Source: CAVVZJ01 sp963752755
GTDB taxonomy: Bacteria; Planctomycetota; Planctomycetia; Isosphaerales; Isosphaeraceae
Direction: 5' to 3'
Length of the DNA: 64,000 nt
NCBI GenBank assembly: GCA_963752755.1
Contig: CAVVZJ010000001.1
Coordinates: 1,240,001 to 1,304,000 of the forward strand
Shown: positions 45,234 through 55,078 of the stretch, one piece after another
Position numbering within the stretch: the stretch's first letter is position 1
Layout of the letters: the number at the start of each line of letters is the position of its first letter
The notes under the pieces: model-generated
Databases searched by the model: none
What the model was told of the DNA's origin: nothing
What the model saw: the letters and a program-made list of their open reading frames with translations, nothing else
Translations under genes and position numbers: made by a program

Positions 45234-46838
45234 ATGACAGCCAGCGGAAACGAGGGTCGCACCGAGCCGGTGGCGACCTCGCCGCGGACGGGCGGCGATC
45301 GTCGGCGATTTCTCTCGATCTTCGGCTTGCTGGGGTTGGCCTCGGCTGCCCTTGCAGCGTTGCTCTGGCCGATGGCTCTCGGGTTCGACCTGTTCGCGTT
45401 CGGCGACCCTGGCAATACCTTGATCGTGGAGTCGCTCCAGGACCGGGGATTCCGGCCCAATGTGGACTTCTGCCATCCCTACGGCTTGCTCGTACTGGCC
45501 GTCGGCCGGCTCTGGTTCCGGACCTTCGGCGCGACGCCGCTGGCGTACCGGGGTCTGATGGCGGTGCTGAATGTCCTGGTGCTCTGGGGCCTCGCCCGGT
45601 TCCTCGCCGCGATCCGAGCCGGTGCAGTCGGCCTGTCGCTGGTACTCTTGTCGCTCCTCTACGTCGCCCCAGCGACGGAGCCCGGACCGGTTTATGGCCT
45701 GGAGAAGGTCTTCCTCATCCACGCCCTGGCCGAGCACGCCCGGGGCCGACGCTCCGCCGCCCTTGCCTTCTGCACGGCCGACCTGTTCGTCAAGCAGACA
45801 ATGGCTTACATCTACGGACTGGCCCTTGTGCTCGCGATCGCGGCCGATCTCGTGCGGCGCCGGGAGCGGTCGGCCGCCGCCTGGCTCCGGCCGCTTCTGC
45901 CGGCTGCTGCGGTGGGCCTGGCGATGTTCATTGCTTGCATCGCGCTCTATGGCCTCACCCCGACGCTCGACTCGTACCTCTTCCCGTTCGTCAAGGGAGG
46001 CCAGCATTATCGCCTGGAGGGCTACGGTTTCTTCGGCCCCTATGGACGCAATTTCTACGCCCCGGCCGGGGCGAAGATCGGCTACTACCTCGGCACGATC
46101 GCCGGGTTCTGGATCGCCGGTTCGCTGGTGCTTCTCCTCGCGACGGTCGCCGCCCTGCTGACCCGTCCGACTCCAACTACCAGCGATGACCCGAGAATCA
46201 GCAACGAACTGGTTTTGAGCTGCGGCGCCATGCAGTTGGCCTTCATTTTCGTTTTCTTCGCCCACACCTGGTCGTGGAAGTATTACCTGTTCGCTCTGGT
46301 GCTGGGCCTGGTAGCGACCGGACGCCGGTTTCCCAAACTCGTCCCGATCCTCGGGGGACTGGTCGCCATGCTCGCCCTGATGCTGGGCCGGACCCTGGCG
46401 GGCGAGGTAGCCCATGAGTCGCAACTGACCCGCGGTCCCGAGACGCACGGACTCTGGATTCGCCCGGACGACCGCGTCGCTTTCGAGAAGCTCCGGAAGG
46501 CCACGGTGGGGACCCGTCCCGTCGTGCTCGATTACTGCGGCGGGCTTCCCATCCTCTTCCCCGACCTCTTCCAGCCTCCCACCACCCTCTGGATGGTCCG
46601 CGGCTGCGCCTTACCCACTGAGGTCGAACGGCTCCGGGCCGAGGTTCGCTCCGCCGAGGTCGTCGTCGTTATCAACGCTCAGGATGGACGTCCGCCGTTC
46701 CTCCAATACTGGCCCGAGCTGGCCTCCGACCTCGCCGGCTGGAGCCGCGTCGTCACCAGCAGCCGCCTCCAGGCCTTCCGCAATCCCAGGGTCAGCTCCC
46801 CGGGCCTGGCGAACTTTGCTGATTCGCCACAGCACTGA
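45234..46838 (+). CDS. Polytopic glycosyltransferase-like membrane protein
   Basis: The protein has 534 residues and about ten membrane segments, among them FLSIFGLLGLASAALAALLW, GLMAVLNVLVLWGLARFL, LLPAAAVGLAMFIACIALYG and ELVLSCGAMQLAFIFVFFAH. The first periplasmic loop carries DPGNTLIVESLQDRGFRPNV with the acidic/aromatic pattern of GT-C (PMT/ArnT-like) enzymes that use lipid-linked sugars. A soluble C-terminal domain follows. I cannot name the substrate. ATG at 45234 follows AGGGTGG; a GTG two codons earlier is possible. It lies 32 bp before a sulfatase gene on the same strand. Confidence 0.65.
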   Translation: MTASGNEGRTEPVATSPRTGGDRRRFLSIFGLLGLASAALAALLWPMALGFDLFAFGDPGNTLIVESLQDRGFRPNVDFCHPYGLLVLAVGRLWFRTFGATPLAYRGLMAVLNVLVLWGLARFLAAIRAGAVGLSLVLLSLLYVAPATEPGPVYGLEKVFLIHALAEHARGRRSAALAFCTADLFVKQTMAYIYGLALVLAIAADLVRRRERSAAAWLRPLLPAAAVGLAMFIACIALYGLTPTLDSYLFPFVKGGQHYRLEGYGFFGPYGRNFYAPAGAKIGYYLGTIAGFWIAGSLVLLLATVAALLTRPTPTTSDDPRISNELVLSCGAMQLAFIFVFFAHTWSWKYYLFALVLGLVATGRRFPKLVPILGGLVAMLALMLGRTLAGEVAHESQLTRGPETHGLWIRPDDRVAFEKLRKATVGTRPVVLDYCGGLPILFPDLFQPPTTLWMVRGCALPTEVERLRAEVRSAEVVVVINAQDGRPPFLQYWPELASDLAGWSRVVTSSRLQAFRNPRVSSPGLANFADSPQH

Positions 46839-46870
46839 TTGGACGAGTTGTCATCGATGGTTGGAGTCCT

Positions 46871-48289
46871 GTGCCGCCTCAATTCCTGCTGCCTCCGAGA
46901 CTCCATATGCAAATCCTCCTCGCATCTCTGCTCGTCGCCCTGGTTCCAACACCGGCCCCGGCCGAGACGCCTCCGGAGCGGCTCAACGTCGTCGTGATTC
47001 TCGTTGACGACCTTGGCTGGGCCGACGTGGGATGCTTTGGCAGTGGCTTCTACCAGACACCGAACATCGATCGCCTCGCTTCCTCGGCCATGCGGTTCAC
47101 CGCGGGCTATGCCTCCTGCCCGGTCTGCTCGCCCACCCGCGCCAGCCTGCTGACTGGCAAGTACCCCGCCCGATTGAACCTGACCGATTGGATTCCCGGC
47201 CGTGGCGATCGCCCCGACCAGAGGCTCCTCGGCCCGGAATTCCTTGACCAGCTTCCCCTTGCCGAGACGACCCTCGCCGAGATCTTCCGCGGCGCCGGCT
47301 ACGCCACCGCCAGCATCGGCAAGTGGCACCTCGGAGGCGCCGGCTTCGGACCGACACGGCAGGGCTTCGAACTCAATATCGCTGGCACCGAGCGCGGCTC
47401 CCCCCCTGGCTACTTCCCCCGGAAGGACGGCACGTTCGACCTCCCCGGCCTTCGCGAAGCCCCACAGCCCGGACGTTACCTCACTGACCGCCTCGCCGAC
47501 GAGGCCCTTGATTTCATCTCCTCGAACAAGGATCGGCCGTTCTTCCTCTACTGGCCCCACTTCGCCGTCCACATCCCGATTCAGCCCCGGCCCGACCTCC
47601 TCGCGAAGTACCAGGCCAGCGACCCCGGCGACTCCCCACGCGACAATCCCCATTACGCCGCAATGGTCGAGAGCGTCGACGAAGCCGTCGGCCGCATCCT
47701 CGCCCGGCTTAATGACGCCGGCATCGCCGATCGCACCCTCGTCGTCTTCACCTCCGACAACGGCGGCCTCGCCACGAAGGAAGGTCCGCACACCCCCGCC
47801 ACCTCCAACGCCCCCCTCCGCGCTGGCAAGGGCCACCTCCACGAAGGCGGCATCCGTGTTCCCTGGATCATCCGCTGGCCCGGAGTCGTCGCCCCCGGGA
47901 GCACCTGCGACGTCCCCATCTCCACCGTCGATCTTTTCCCAACCCTCATCGCTGCCGCCGGCCTCCCCAGCGACCCTGACCCTTCGCTCGATGGCGTGAG
48001 CCTCGTCCCCCTGCTAAAGCAATCCGGATCACTCGACCGTCCCTCCCTCTTCTGGCACTACCCCCATTACAGCAACCAGGGAGGGCACCCCGGCGGCGCC
48101 ATCCGCAAAGGGGACTGGAAGCTTATCGAATTCTATGAAGACAACCACACCGAACTCTATGACCTCGCCTCCGACCTCTCCGAGCGCCACGACCTCTCCA
48201 CCCGCCATCCCGACAAGACCGCCGAACTCCGTGCTGATCTCCATGCCTGGCGCGAGTCAGTCGGCGCCCGGATGCCTCGTCGAAAGTAA
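46871..48289 (+). CDS. Exported sulfatase
   Basis: This is a 472-residue type I sulfatase. The formylglycine motif C-x-P-x-R is CSPTR, with Cys86 in the stretch PVCSPTRASLLTGKYP. Metal ligands appear in VVVILVDDLGWADVG near the start and VFTSDNGG later. GKWHLGG and KGHLHEGGIRVPWIIRWPG are the standard sulfatase blocks. The signal peptide is ILLASLLVALVPTPAPAE. I keep the GTG at 46871 as start because GGAG precedes it by 6 nt; the ATG at 46907 would begin directly at the signal peptide and is the alternative. Maturation needs a formylglycine-generating enzyme or anaerobic SME not seen here. The stop codon lies inside a tandem repeat. Confidence 0.93.
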   Translation: MPPQFLLPPRLHMQILLASLLVALVPTPAPAETPPERLNVVVILVDDLGWADVGCFGSGFYQTPNIDRLASSAMRFTAGYASCPVCSPTRASLLTGKYPARLNLTDWIPGRGDRPDQRLLGPEFLDQLPLAETTLAEIFRGAGYATASIGKWHLGGAGFGPTRQGFELNIAGTERGSPPGYFPRKDGTFDLPGLREAPQPGRYLTDRLADEALDFISSNKDRPFFLYWPHFAVHIPIQPRPDLLAKYQASDPGDSPRDNPHYAAMVESVDEAVGRILARLNDAGIADRTLVVFTSDNGGLATKEGPHTPATSNAPLRAGKGHLHEGGIRVPWIIRWPGVVAPGSTCDVPISTVDLFPTLIAAAGLPSDPDPSLDGVSLVPLLKQSGSLDRPSLFWHYPHYSNQGGHPGGAIRKGDWKLIEFYEDNHTELYDLASDLSERHDLSTRHPDKTAELRADLHAWRESVGARMPRRK

Positions 48290-48314
48290 TAATATCGTAA
48301 TAATAATATCGTAA
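48287..48314 (+). repeat. Perfect tandem duplication of 14 bp at the sulfatase stop
   Basis: taataatatcgtaa occurs at 48287-48300 and again at 48301-48314. The first unit contains the stop codon TAA. The patch is strikingly AT-rich for this genome. Confidence 0.9.
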
Positions 48315-48334
48315 TATTAGATAAAAATATAGTC

Positions 48335-48348
48335 CCACCTCTCGGTGG
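48335..48348 (-). terminator. Hairpin downstream of the PaaK-like gene
   Basis: Read on the minus strand, ccacc-gaga-ggtgg forms a stem with a GNRA loop, followed by gactatatttttatc. It lies 7 bp past the stop of the minus-strand gene and may end its transcription. Confidence 0.45.
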
Positions 48349-48354
48349 ATCGGT

Positions 48355-49821
48355 TCACGCTCCCCGTCGGACCTCGACCCGATGCGGTGCTGACGGTGAT
48401 GACTCGGCGCCGTCGAATCGGATCGTGACCGCTCCGGTTTCGGGCTCTCCGATGAGACTCACCATCCTGCGGAACTTTCCGCTCCTTCCTTCAGCCTCCA
48501 GCCTCGGCACCACCTCCAGATGAACATCCAGAATCCCCTGAAACCCATACATGGCTAATTGTCTTTCGACGGCTCCTCTGGCATGCGGCTCATCGAGCGA
48601 GGCCCCTGGCAGGAGTTCCAACCGGACCCGGACGCGGTTCCTCTCCGTCTGGACCGCCTGCCACTCCCGGACCTCACGGGTGTAATCGAAAGCATTCTTG
48701 AACACACTGTTGATCACCTGCCGATACCTGGCCCCGTCCCTTACCCAGAACGCGTCCGCCGCCCGCCCTTCGATGTGCGCCACTCTCGGCAGCCGGTTGC
48801 CGCAGCCGCAAGGCTCGGCGGCCATCGTGACCACGTCGCCCACCTCGTAACGAATGAAGGGTTGAAGGTGGTTCGCCAGGTTCGTGATGAGCACCTTCCG
48901 CCCCGGCGTGCCGACGGGCACCGGCCGGTACTGCTCATCGACGACCTCCATGATCGCCCAGTCCACGTTGACGTGGGCGCCCGGTCCGGTGGCACAGCCG
49001 TTCGACAGGATCGGGCATTCTCCGGTCGCATAATTATTCATTACATGCAATCCGAAGGCCGCCTCGATTCGCTCCCGCGCCTTCTCGGTCAGGATCTCGC
49101 TGTTATTGACGATTTGCGTCAATTCCGGCGCCAGCCTCAGCCGCCCCGCCATCGCCTCCAACGCCAGCGTCTCCAGCACCCCCGCATAGGCCGTGAGTGC
49201 CGTGGGCCGGAAGGCGTTCAGACGCTCGACCAACGCTTCGTCGGTTTGCGATAACCGCAGCACGTCCATGAATCTTCTGGCCTGACTCGGCATATATTCG
49301 AACGTCGATGCTGACGGGTAAAACCCTCGCTTCAACGTGACCACCGCCAGCCGTGCCGGTCGGAGGAAGCGTCGGACCGCCTCCGCGGCATTCGCCTTGC
49401 CGACCTTGCCCCGGGTCATCTGGAGTCCGAAGACCAGCTCCAGTGTCCTCCGATCCTGAACCATGAGCATCGGCTGCCCCTGGCTCCCGGATGTATGGCT
49501 CGGGACATACCGCCCGAGGAACAGCCGGCCCTCATTCGCCGGGTCGTCGACGAACCGTTCCAGATCGCCGCGACGGATCGCCGGGTCGGTCACGGTCTCG
49601 TCGAAGCGAGCCATCAACTCGCTCTTGTTCGATGGGGGAAGATCGGCCAGGGTGAACCGATCGAGGTCGATTCCCCGATACTTCTCCCTCCAGTACGGTG
49701 CCCGCTCGACCGCCCGCCTTACCAGCGCCCGCATCCGCCGGCGCTGAACCCTCGCCACCTGCTCCGACTCCATCCGTAGCCCCCGGGCGAGGGCCAGCGA
49801 ACGCACCGCGAAAACCAGCAT
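48355..49821 (-). CDS. PaaK/CapK-like adenylate-forming enzyme
   Basis: This is a 488-residue protein of the phenylacetate-CoA ligase/CapK class. Landmarks are VPSHTSGSQGQPMLMVQDRR (the Ser/Gly-rich phosphate loop), the central MNNYATGECPIL, and ITNLANHLQPFIRYEVGDVV with the Arg-Tyr-x-x-GD motif of adenylating enzymes. Cys residues in AAEPCGCGNRLPRV resemble the zinc-binding Cys cluster of CoF synthetases. The acyl substrate is unknown; relatives act in polysaccharide or lipid modification. ATG at 49821 is preceded by GGAAGGAG at 8 nt. A longer frame upstream lacks such a site. Confidence 0.8.
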   Translation of the reverse strand: MLVFAVRSLALARGLRMESEQVARVQRRRMRALVRRAVERAPYWREKYRGIDLDRFTLADLPPSNKSELMARFDETVTDPAIRRGDLERFVDDPANEGRLFLGRYVPSHTSGSQGQPMLMVQDRRTLELVFGLQMTRGKVGKANAAEAVRRFLRPARLAVVTLKRGFYPSASTFEYMPSQARRFMDVLRLSQTDEALVERLNAFRPTALTAYAGVLETLALEAMAGRLRLAPELTQIVNNSEILTEKARERIEAAFGLHVMNNYATGECPILSNGCATGPGAHVNVDWAIMEVVDEQYRPVPVGTPGRKVLITNLANHLQPFIRYEVGDVVTMAAEPCGCGNRLPRVAHIEGRAADAFWVRDGARYRQVINSVFKNAFDYTREVREWQAVQTERNRVRVRLELLPGASLDEPHARGAVERQLAMYGFQGILDVHLEVVPRLEAEGRSGKFRRMVSLIGEPETGAVTIRFDGAESSPSAPHRVEVRRGA

Positions 49822-50091
49822 CGGGACGACTCCTTCCGTCCGGGGCAGGGGGACCACCTTCGGCTCGAAGGCAGCCGGCGCGGATCGACGGCGGCGGAGC
49901 ATCCACCGGGTCGGGCGATCCGATTTCGTCACAACCCTTTTCGGATGGTCGAGATCGGCGACTTCAAGAGGAATCTCCGGATTCCGACTTTTCCGGCGTG
50001 CTTCGCTGCCCACGGACACACGAAAAGGCCCGGCGGGGAACGGGTCGTCTCGCCGGGCCAGTCAGCAAGGGATCATCCGACCCGACAATCC

Positions 50092-51424
50092 TCAGCCGAT
50101 CAGGTCGCGGACGATCCGTCCCTCGCGGAAGAGCTGGATTGGTCGGCCGGTGGAGGTTGTCAGCTCCGTGTGAGGGTCGAGGCCGAGCCGGTGAAAGATC
50201 GTGGAGGCGACGTCGTCTGGAGTGCAAGGCTCAGTGGCCGGGGCCATGCCGCTCTCATCCGTGGCGCCGTGGACGTAGCCCTGGCGGAAGCCGCCGCCCG
50301 CCAGGACGACTGACATCGAGCGGGCCCAGTGGTCGCGTCCAGCCGTCTTGTTGATCTTCGGTGTCCGGCCAAACTCGCCGGCGCAATAGACGATCGTGCG
50401 ATCGAGCATGCCTCGATCGGACAGGTCGCCGACGAGGGCCGACAGGGTCTGATCGAGCTGCGGCAGGAGGGTCTTGGAGAGCCGGTCGAAGTTGCCCCGG
50501 TGCGTGTCCCAGCCGCCGATGCTGATCGTGACGAACCGCACGCCCGCCTCCACCAGCCGCCGGGCCGCCATCGCCCCCTGGCCGAAGTTGTTCAACCCGT
50601 ACCGATTGCGGAGCGTCTCAGGCTCCTCGTCGAGGTTGAAGGCGTTCTGGGTCTTGTCGGATCGGAGGATGTCGAGAGCTTGACGGTGGAAGGTGTCGAG
50701 TCCGTCGATCAGGTCCGCCGACTTCTCGGCCTCGCGGAAGGTCCGGTCGAAGCCTCGGGCGAGCCGCTCACGATCGGCCAGTTCCTCCAGGCTGAAACCG
50801 TTCGGCAGGGTGATTCCGCGGACTCGCAGGTTGCTCGCCGCCTTGCCGCGGCGGCCGTTGCCCTCGACAACGAACGGGTTATACGCCGTACCCAGGAACC
50901 CCGAGCCGCCCGCCTGGCCGCCGCGAAGCTCGTTGAAGACGACGTAAGGTGGCACGCCCTTCTCGGTCGGCAGGAGTTTCGTGGCCAAGCGAGCCCAGCG
51001 AAGGGTACTGGAGGGCCGGCGTGGGCTTGTTGCCCGTGGTCATGAACAAGGTGGCCGGCGCGTGTGAGGGAATCGTGTGATGAAGCGAGCGGACGATCGT
51101 GACCCGGTCGGCCACCTGCGCCATCTTCGGCAGTTGCTCGGAGATCGCCACGCCCTTGGCCTGGGTCGCGACCGGCTTGAAGTCGCCGCGGATGGTGTCG
51201 GGGGCCTCGGGCTTGAGGTCCCACATGTCGATCGTCGCCGGCCCGCCGGCCAGCCAGACGAGAATCACGGCGTCGGCCTGGCGACCTTGGCGGTTCGCCT
51301 CCCTGGCGCGGGCCTCCAGGCGGAGGAGGTCCGGCAGGCTCAGGCCGAACAGCCCGGCCGCGCCGATCTTGAGGAAGTCGCGACGGTGGAAGCCCTCGCA
51401 GTCGGTCCTTGTCCGGAAGCCCAT
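50092..51424 (-). CDS. DUF1501 protein with Tat-like signal (frameshift)
   Basis: The product is about 440 residues. The N-terminus is a Tat-type signal (FHRRDFLKIGAAGLFGLSLP). The family body includes VILVWLAGGPATIDMWDLKP, RSLHHTIPSHAPATLFMTTG, the mid-region FVTISIGGWDTHRGNFDRLS, and TIVYCAGEFGRTPKIN with GRDHWARSMSVVLAG. One base is out of register near 50990. DUF1501 proteins are exported, sulfatase/phosphatase-like in fold, and almost always paired with DUF1549/DUF1553 proteins in planctomycetes. Here the partner gene ends 57 bp upstream on the same strand. The biochemical activity is not established. Confidence 0.9.
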
Positions 51425-51481
51425 CAGTACCGCTCCTTTCCGTCCGGGGAATCGCGGGACGTGCGGTCAGGTCGGCCGCGG

Positions 51482-53883
51482 TCAATGGTTTAGGATGAAT
51501 TCACGAGTGTTGATCAAGGCCCAAAGCGTATCAGCGAACGCCTCGACACGATCCTTGTGTGCGGCGCGGTACTCCGCGAAGAGGCTCCGGTCGTCCACGG
51601 TCGGATATCGGCCGAGCGTCGCCAGGAAGAGTTCCTCGAGAACTTGCTCATCACTGAGGTCAGAACGGAGCAGTTCCCCGAGCCGCCCCTTGCGGGGATT
51701 GAGCTTGCTCAGGATACTCTGATCCCCCATCAGGTAGAGAGCCTGCGGCAAGGCGGGGTCGGCCGCTCTCTCGCAGTCGCAGGCCACGGCGCGGGGGACG
51801 GCCGAAGATCCGGAAGACGTATGAGAGGTCGCCGTTATTGACCCGGCTTGCCCCGATCTCGATGGCCCGGCTGTTGGGTCGGGCGACGCGTCGGTAGTCG
51901 TCGGAGACCCCCAGGGCGTCATTGAGGACGTCCACCACCGCCTCGGCCATCAAGGGACGCACGAGGGCATGCGAATAGTTGCGGGTATCGAACTGGTTCG
52001 TCGCGTTGACATCCGAGGATAGCTGGTATGTCCGCGAGTTGAGGATCACCCGCTCCAGGTGCCGGATGTCGAAACCGTGCTCGACAAACTCGCGGGCCAG
52101 CGTGTCGAGCAGCTTGTCATTCGAGGCCGGGTTGCCGAGTGCGAAGTCATCGACCGGATCGACGATCCCGACACCGAGGTAATGGCCCCAGACGCGGTTG
52201 ACGAAGCTCCGGGCGAAGTACGGGTTGTCCGGCGTCGTGAGCCAGTCGCACAGGGCTTCGCGAGCATCTTGCCCGTTCTCGACAGGAATCTCGGGACCGC
52301 CGAGCGCCCGGGGCGTCAGTGGCTTGTTCGTGGCCGGATCGCGGAGCAGCCGCCGTGGTCGGTCATTGACGTAAAGTTCGAAGATGCGCTGGAAAGTCGG
52401 CCGCTTTTTCTTGTCGCGACGGACCTTGTTCTCGGCGTCGAGCAGCCTCTTCGTCTCCGATGAGGTGCCGTAGGTCAACTGGCCGAAGACGTTGGCAAAC
52501 GACCGGTATTCTTCCTGGGTCCAGCGGTCAAACGGATGTTTGTGGCACTGGGCACATTCGAGCCGGACCCCCATGAACGCGGCCGCGACCTTTTCGCCCC
52601 ACTGCTCGATCGGGACGTTGCGCTGCTGCCTCCGCCAGAAGAGGTCGAGGGTCGGACGCTGGACGTAATCAGTCTCGAACCCCTTCTCAACCTGGTCCTC
52701 CAGCTCCTTCATCTCATCGAGCCAGGCCTTCGGCTGCCGATTTCCCCGACTGGTGGCGCAAAGGATGTCGCGGACGAGTTGATCATAGGGCCGATTCTCG
52801 GCAACCCGCTTGCGGAGCCAGTCATGCCACATCTGGCTATGCTTCTCGCGAGGAAGCTCCAGGGCATCGGTGTTGTTGCCGGTGATGTCGGAGAGCTTGG
52901 TGGCCCAGAACGCGGCGTGAAGGGGATGGGAAAGCAGTTCCTCGATCTTGCGGGAACGCTTGTCAGGGTCCGTGTCGGACAGGAAGGCACGGACCTCGTC
53001 GGGAGCTGGGGAGGCTGCCGATCGTGTCGATCGTGACGCGGCGGAGGAACGCGGCGTCGGAGGCCAGGTCGGACGGCACGATGTTCAGCTTGCGGAGCTT
53101 CTCCGCCACGGCGCGATCGAGATCATTCTTCGCGGGGAAGTCGGGATACCGCGTCCCCTCCGGGAGCCGGGCGGGGACGAGCACGCGGACCGTCTCGACG
53201 TGTCCCCGGTAGGCGACGATCACGGCCGTATCGCCGGCCCGTCGGCTCGCGACAACACCATCGGGACTGACGTCGGCGACCGCGTCGTCCTGGATGCGGA
53301 AGTCGCAGTAACGGGTGACATCCTCCTCGCTTCCATCGGCGAATCGTGCCCGGACACGCAGGGCGACCTCCTTCCCGGCGCCCTCGAATCGGTGTCGAGT
53401 GGGATCAATGTTCAGAGAGGCAATCGAACCCTTGCCCTCGGACCGCTTCGCCCCGTTGGCGATCCAGGAACGGAGAACCTGGTACGGCCACGAGTCTTTG
53501 GTGAACCGCTCTCCGCCCTCGTGAGGAACCTGGGCGGTCGCCTTGAGAAGGATGAGGCTCCGGTCGGGTTCGAGGGGGTTAACGCGTCGGCCGAGGCCGT
53601 CGCGGGTCAGGGCGGCGTGGTCCATACCGGGGTCGTAGCCGAAGAGCGAGAGGCGGAAGCCGCCCTTGCCCTGGAAGGAGCCGTGGCAGGAGCCGGCGTT
53701 GCAGCCGAGCCGGCCAAAGACCCCCATGACGTGCCGCTCGAAGTCCACCCTGGCGGCCGCCTCGGGATTCGGCGATGCTGGGGCAGGATCCGGCCCGGCC
53801 GCCCGGATCGGGGTCGCGAGCAGGGCCAACGCCAGCATGGCCAGGGGGAGCATTCCCCTCGTCACGATGGGATGGTCACGCAT
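51482..53883 (-). CDS. DUF1549/DUF1553 protein with CX4CH motif (two frameshifts)
   Basis: The product is about 800 residues. The signal peptide is LPLAMLALALLATPIRA. A CX4CH haem-like motif follows in GRLGCNAGSCHGSFQGKGGF, then a Big-2-like Ig domain (DGVVASRRAGDTAVIVAYRG). Next are the DUF1549 region (QMWHDWLRKRVAENRPYDQL and VRLECAQCHKHPFDRWTQEE, which adds a C-x-x-C-H) and the DUF1553 region (SFVNRVWGHYLGVGIVDPVD, VILNSRTYQLSSDVNA). Frame breaks lie near 53005 and 51800. GGAGGAAAAACGC precedes the ATG at 53883. It forms an operon with the DUF1501 gene downstream. The family is probably envelope-located; its role is unknown. Confidence 0.9.
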
Positions 53884-54067
53884 GCGTTTTTCCTCCAGGT
53901 CGGGGTTCGCGGGACGGCAGGCCGTCAGGGTCATCCTGGGCCTCCTCGCAAAAAGGAACGAGAGCCCCCTCTGGGATAACACGCGGCTCCAACAAAAGTT
54001 TCGCGGATCGGAAGCAATCGGGCAACATCTCCGGCAGTCTTCGGCCTCCGAAATCTCAACATGGTGA

Positions 54068-55054
54068 ATGGCAATGGCGACGGTATTTTTCGTAAACTTT
54101 TTGAATATCGTGACTTTGGGAACCGGCGACGAGGGGAATCCGGGGCCGGCCGAGAGTCGGGCCTTGCGATTCCTGGCGGCGGAAGTGCCCCGTTGGTCGC
54201 CGGAGAACCGGTGCTACTCCTGCCACCACAACGGCGACGCAGCCCGTGCCCTCTTCCAGGCCGACCGATTCTTCGGTTCCGTTCCGCCCGACGCCCTCGC
54301 CGACTCGATCGCCTGGCTGTCCCGTCCCGAGGACTGGGACCACAACGGCGGTCGCGGGGCGCCAGCCGACAAGCGACTTGCGAGGGTCCAGTTCGCGGCG
54401 GCACTGGCGGGGGCGGTCGCGTCGGGGAAGATCGAGGACCGCTCGATCTTGCTGCGAGTCGCCGCGCGGCTGGCCATGGATCAGGCCGAGGATGGGTCGT
54501 GGTCGATCGAGGGCGACGAGGCTGGCCTGATCGGCTCGCCCGCGACTTACGGTGGCCCCTTGGCGACGGTCGCCGTCCGCGACGTCCTCCGTCTGGCCGA
54601 TCGCGACCGCTTCCGTGAAACGATCCTGCGGGCCGAGCGATGGTTGCTCGGCCGGCCGATCCACAACCTCCTCGATGCGTCGGCCGCCTTGATGGCCCTC
54701 GACGGCGCGAGCCTGTCTCTGGACGAGGCCGAAGCGGTTCGTCGTCGTGCCCTGGCGTTGATCCGGGATGGAGAGTCGGACTCGGGCGGCTGGGGACCCT
54801 ACGCCACCTCGCCCCCGGAGCCGTTCGACACAGCGGTCGTGCTGCTCGCCTTGAGCCGGATGCCGGGCGATGGGTCCGTCGAAACCATGATCCGACGCGG
54901 GCGTTCGTGGTTGATTGAGGCCCAGCGTCCGGACGGCAGTTGGGCCGAGACAACCCGTCCCTCCGGCGGCGAGAGCTACGCACAGCGGCTCTCCACGGCC
55001 GGCTGGGCCTTGCGGGCGTTGCTGGCAACGCGAACAGCGGCGTCCGGTCCCTGA
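54068..55054 (+). CDS. Squalene-cyclase-like toroid protein with CxxCH
   Basis: This is a 328-residue protein built of alpha/alpha-toroid (prenyltransferase/squalene oxidase type) repeats, for example DQAEDGSWSIEGDEAGLIGS, DSGGWGPYATSPPEPFDTAV and EAQRPDGSWAETTRPSGGES with the QW-type Gly-Ser/Gly-Trp pattern. Near residue 50 is RCYSCHHNGDAARAL, a CxxCH of the kind that binds haem c. The catalytic DxDD of squalene cyclases is not visible. The first residues (MAMATVFFVNFLNIVTLG) may be a signal or anchor. The start is uncertain: there are two nearby ATGs with a weak ribosome-binding site. It lies divergent from the DUF1549 operon. Confidence 0.75.
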   Translation: MAMATVFFVNFLNIVTLGTGDEGNPGPAESRALRFLAAEVPRWSPENRCYSCHHNGDAARALFQADRFFGSVPPDALADSIAWLSRPEDWDHNGGRGAPADKRLARVQFAAALAGAVASGKIEDRSILLRVAARLAMDQAEDGSWSIEGDEAGLIGSPATYGGPLATVAVRDVLRLADRDRFRETILRAERWLLGRPIHNLLDASAALMALDGASLSLDEAEAVRRRALALIRDGESDSGGWGPYATSPPEPFDTAVVLLALSRMPGDGSVETMIRRGRSWLIEAQRPDGSWAETTRPSGGESYAQRLSTAGWALRALLATRTAASGP

Positions 55055-55078
55055 ATCGCTCAGGCAAGGGCCCGAGGT

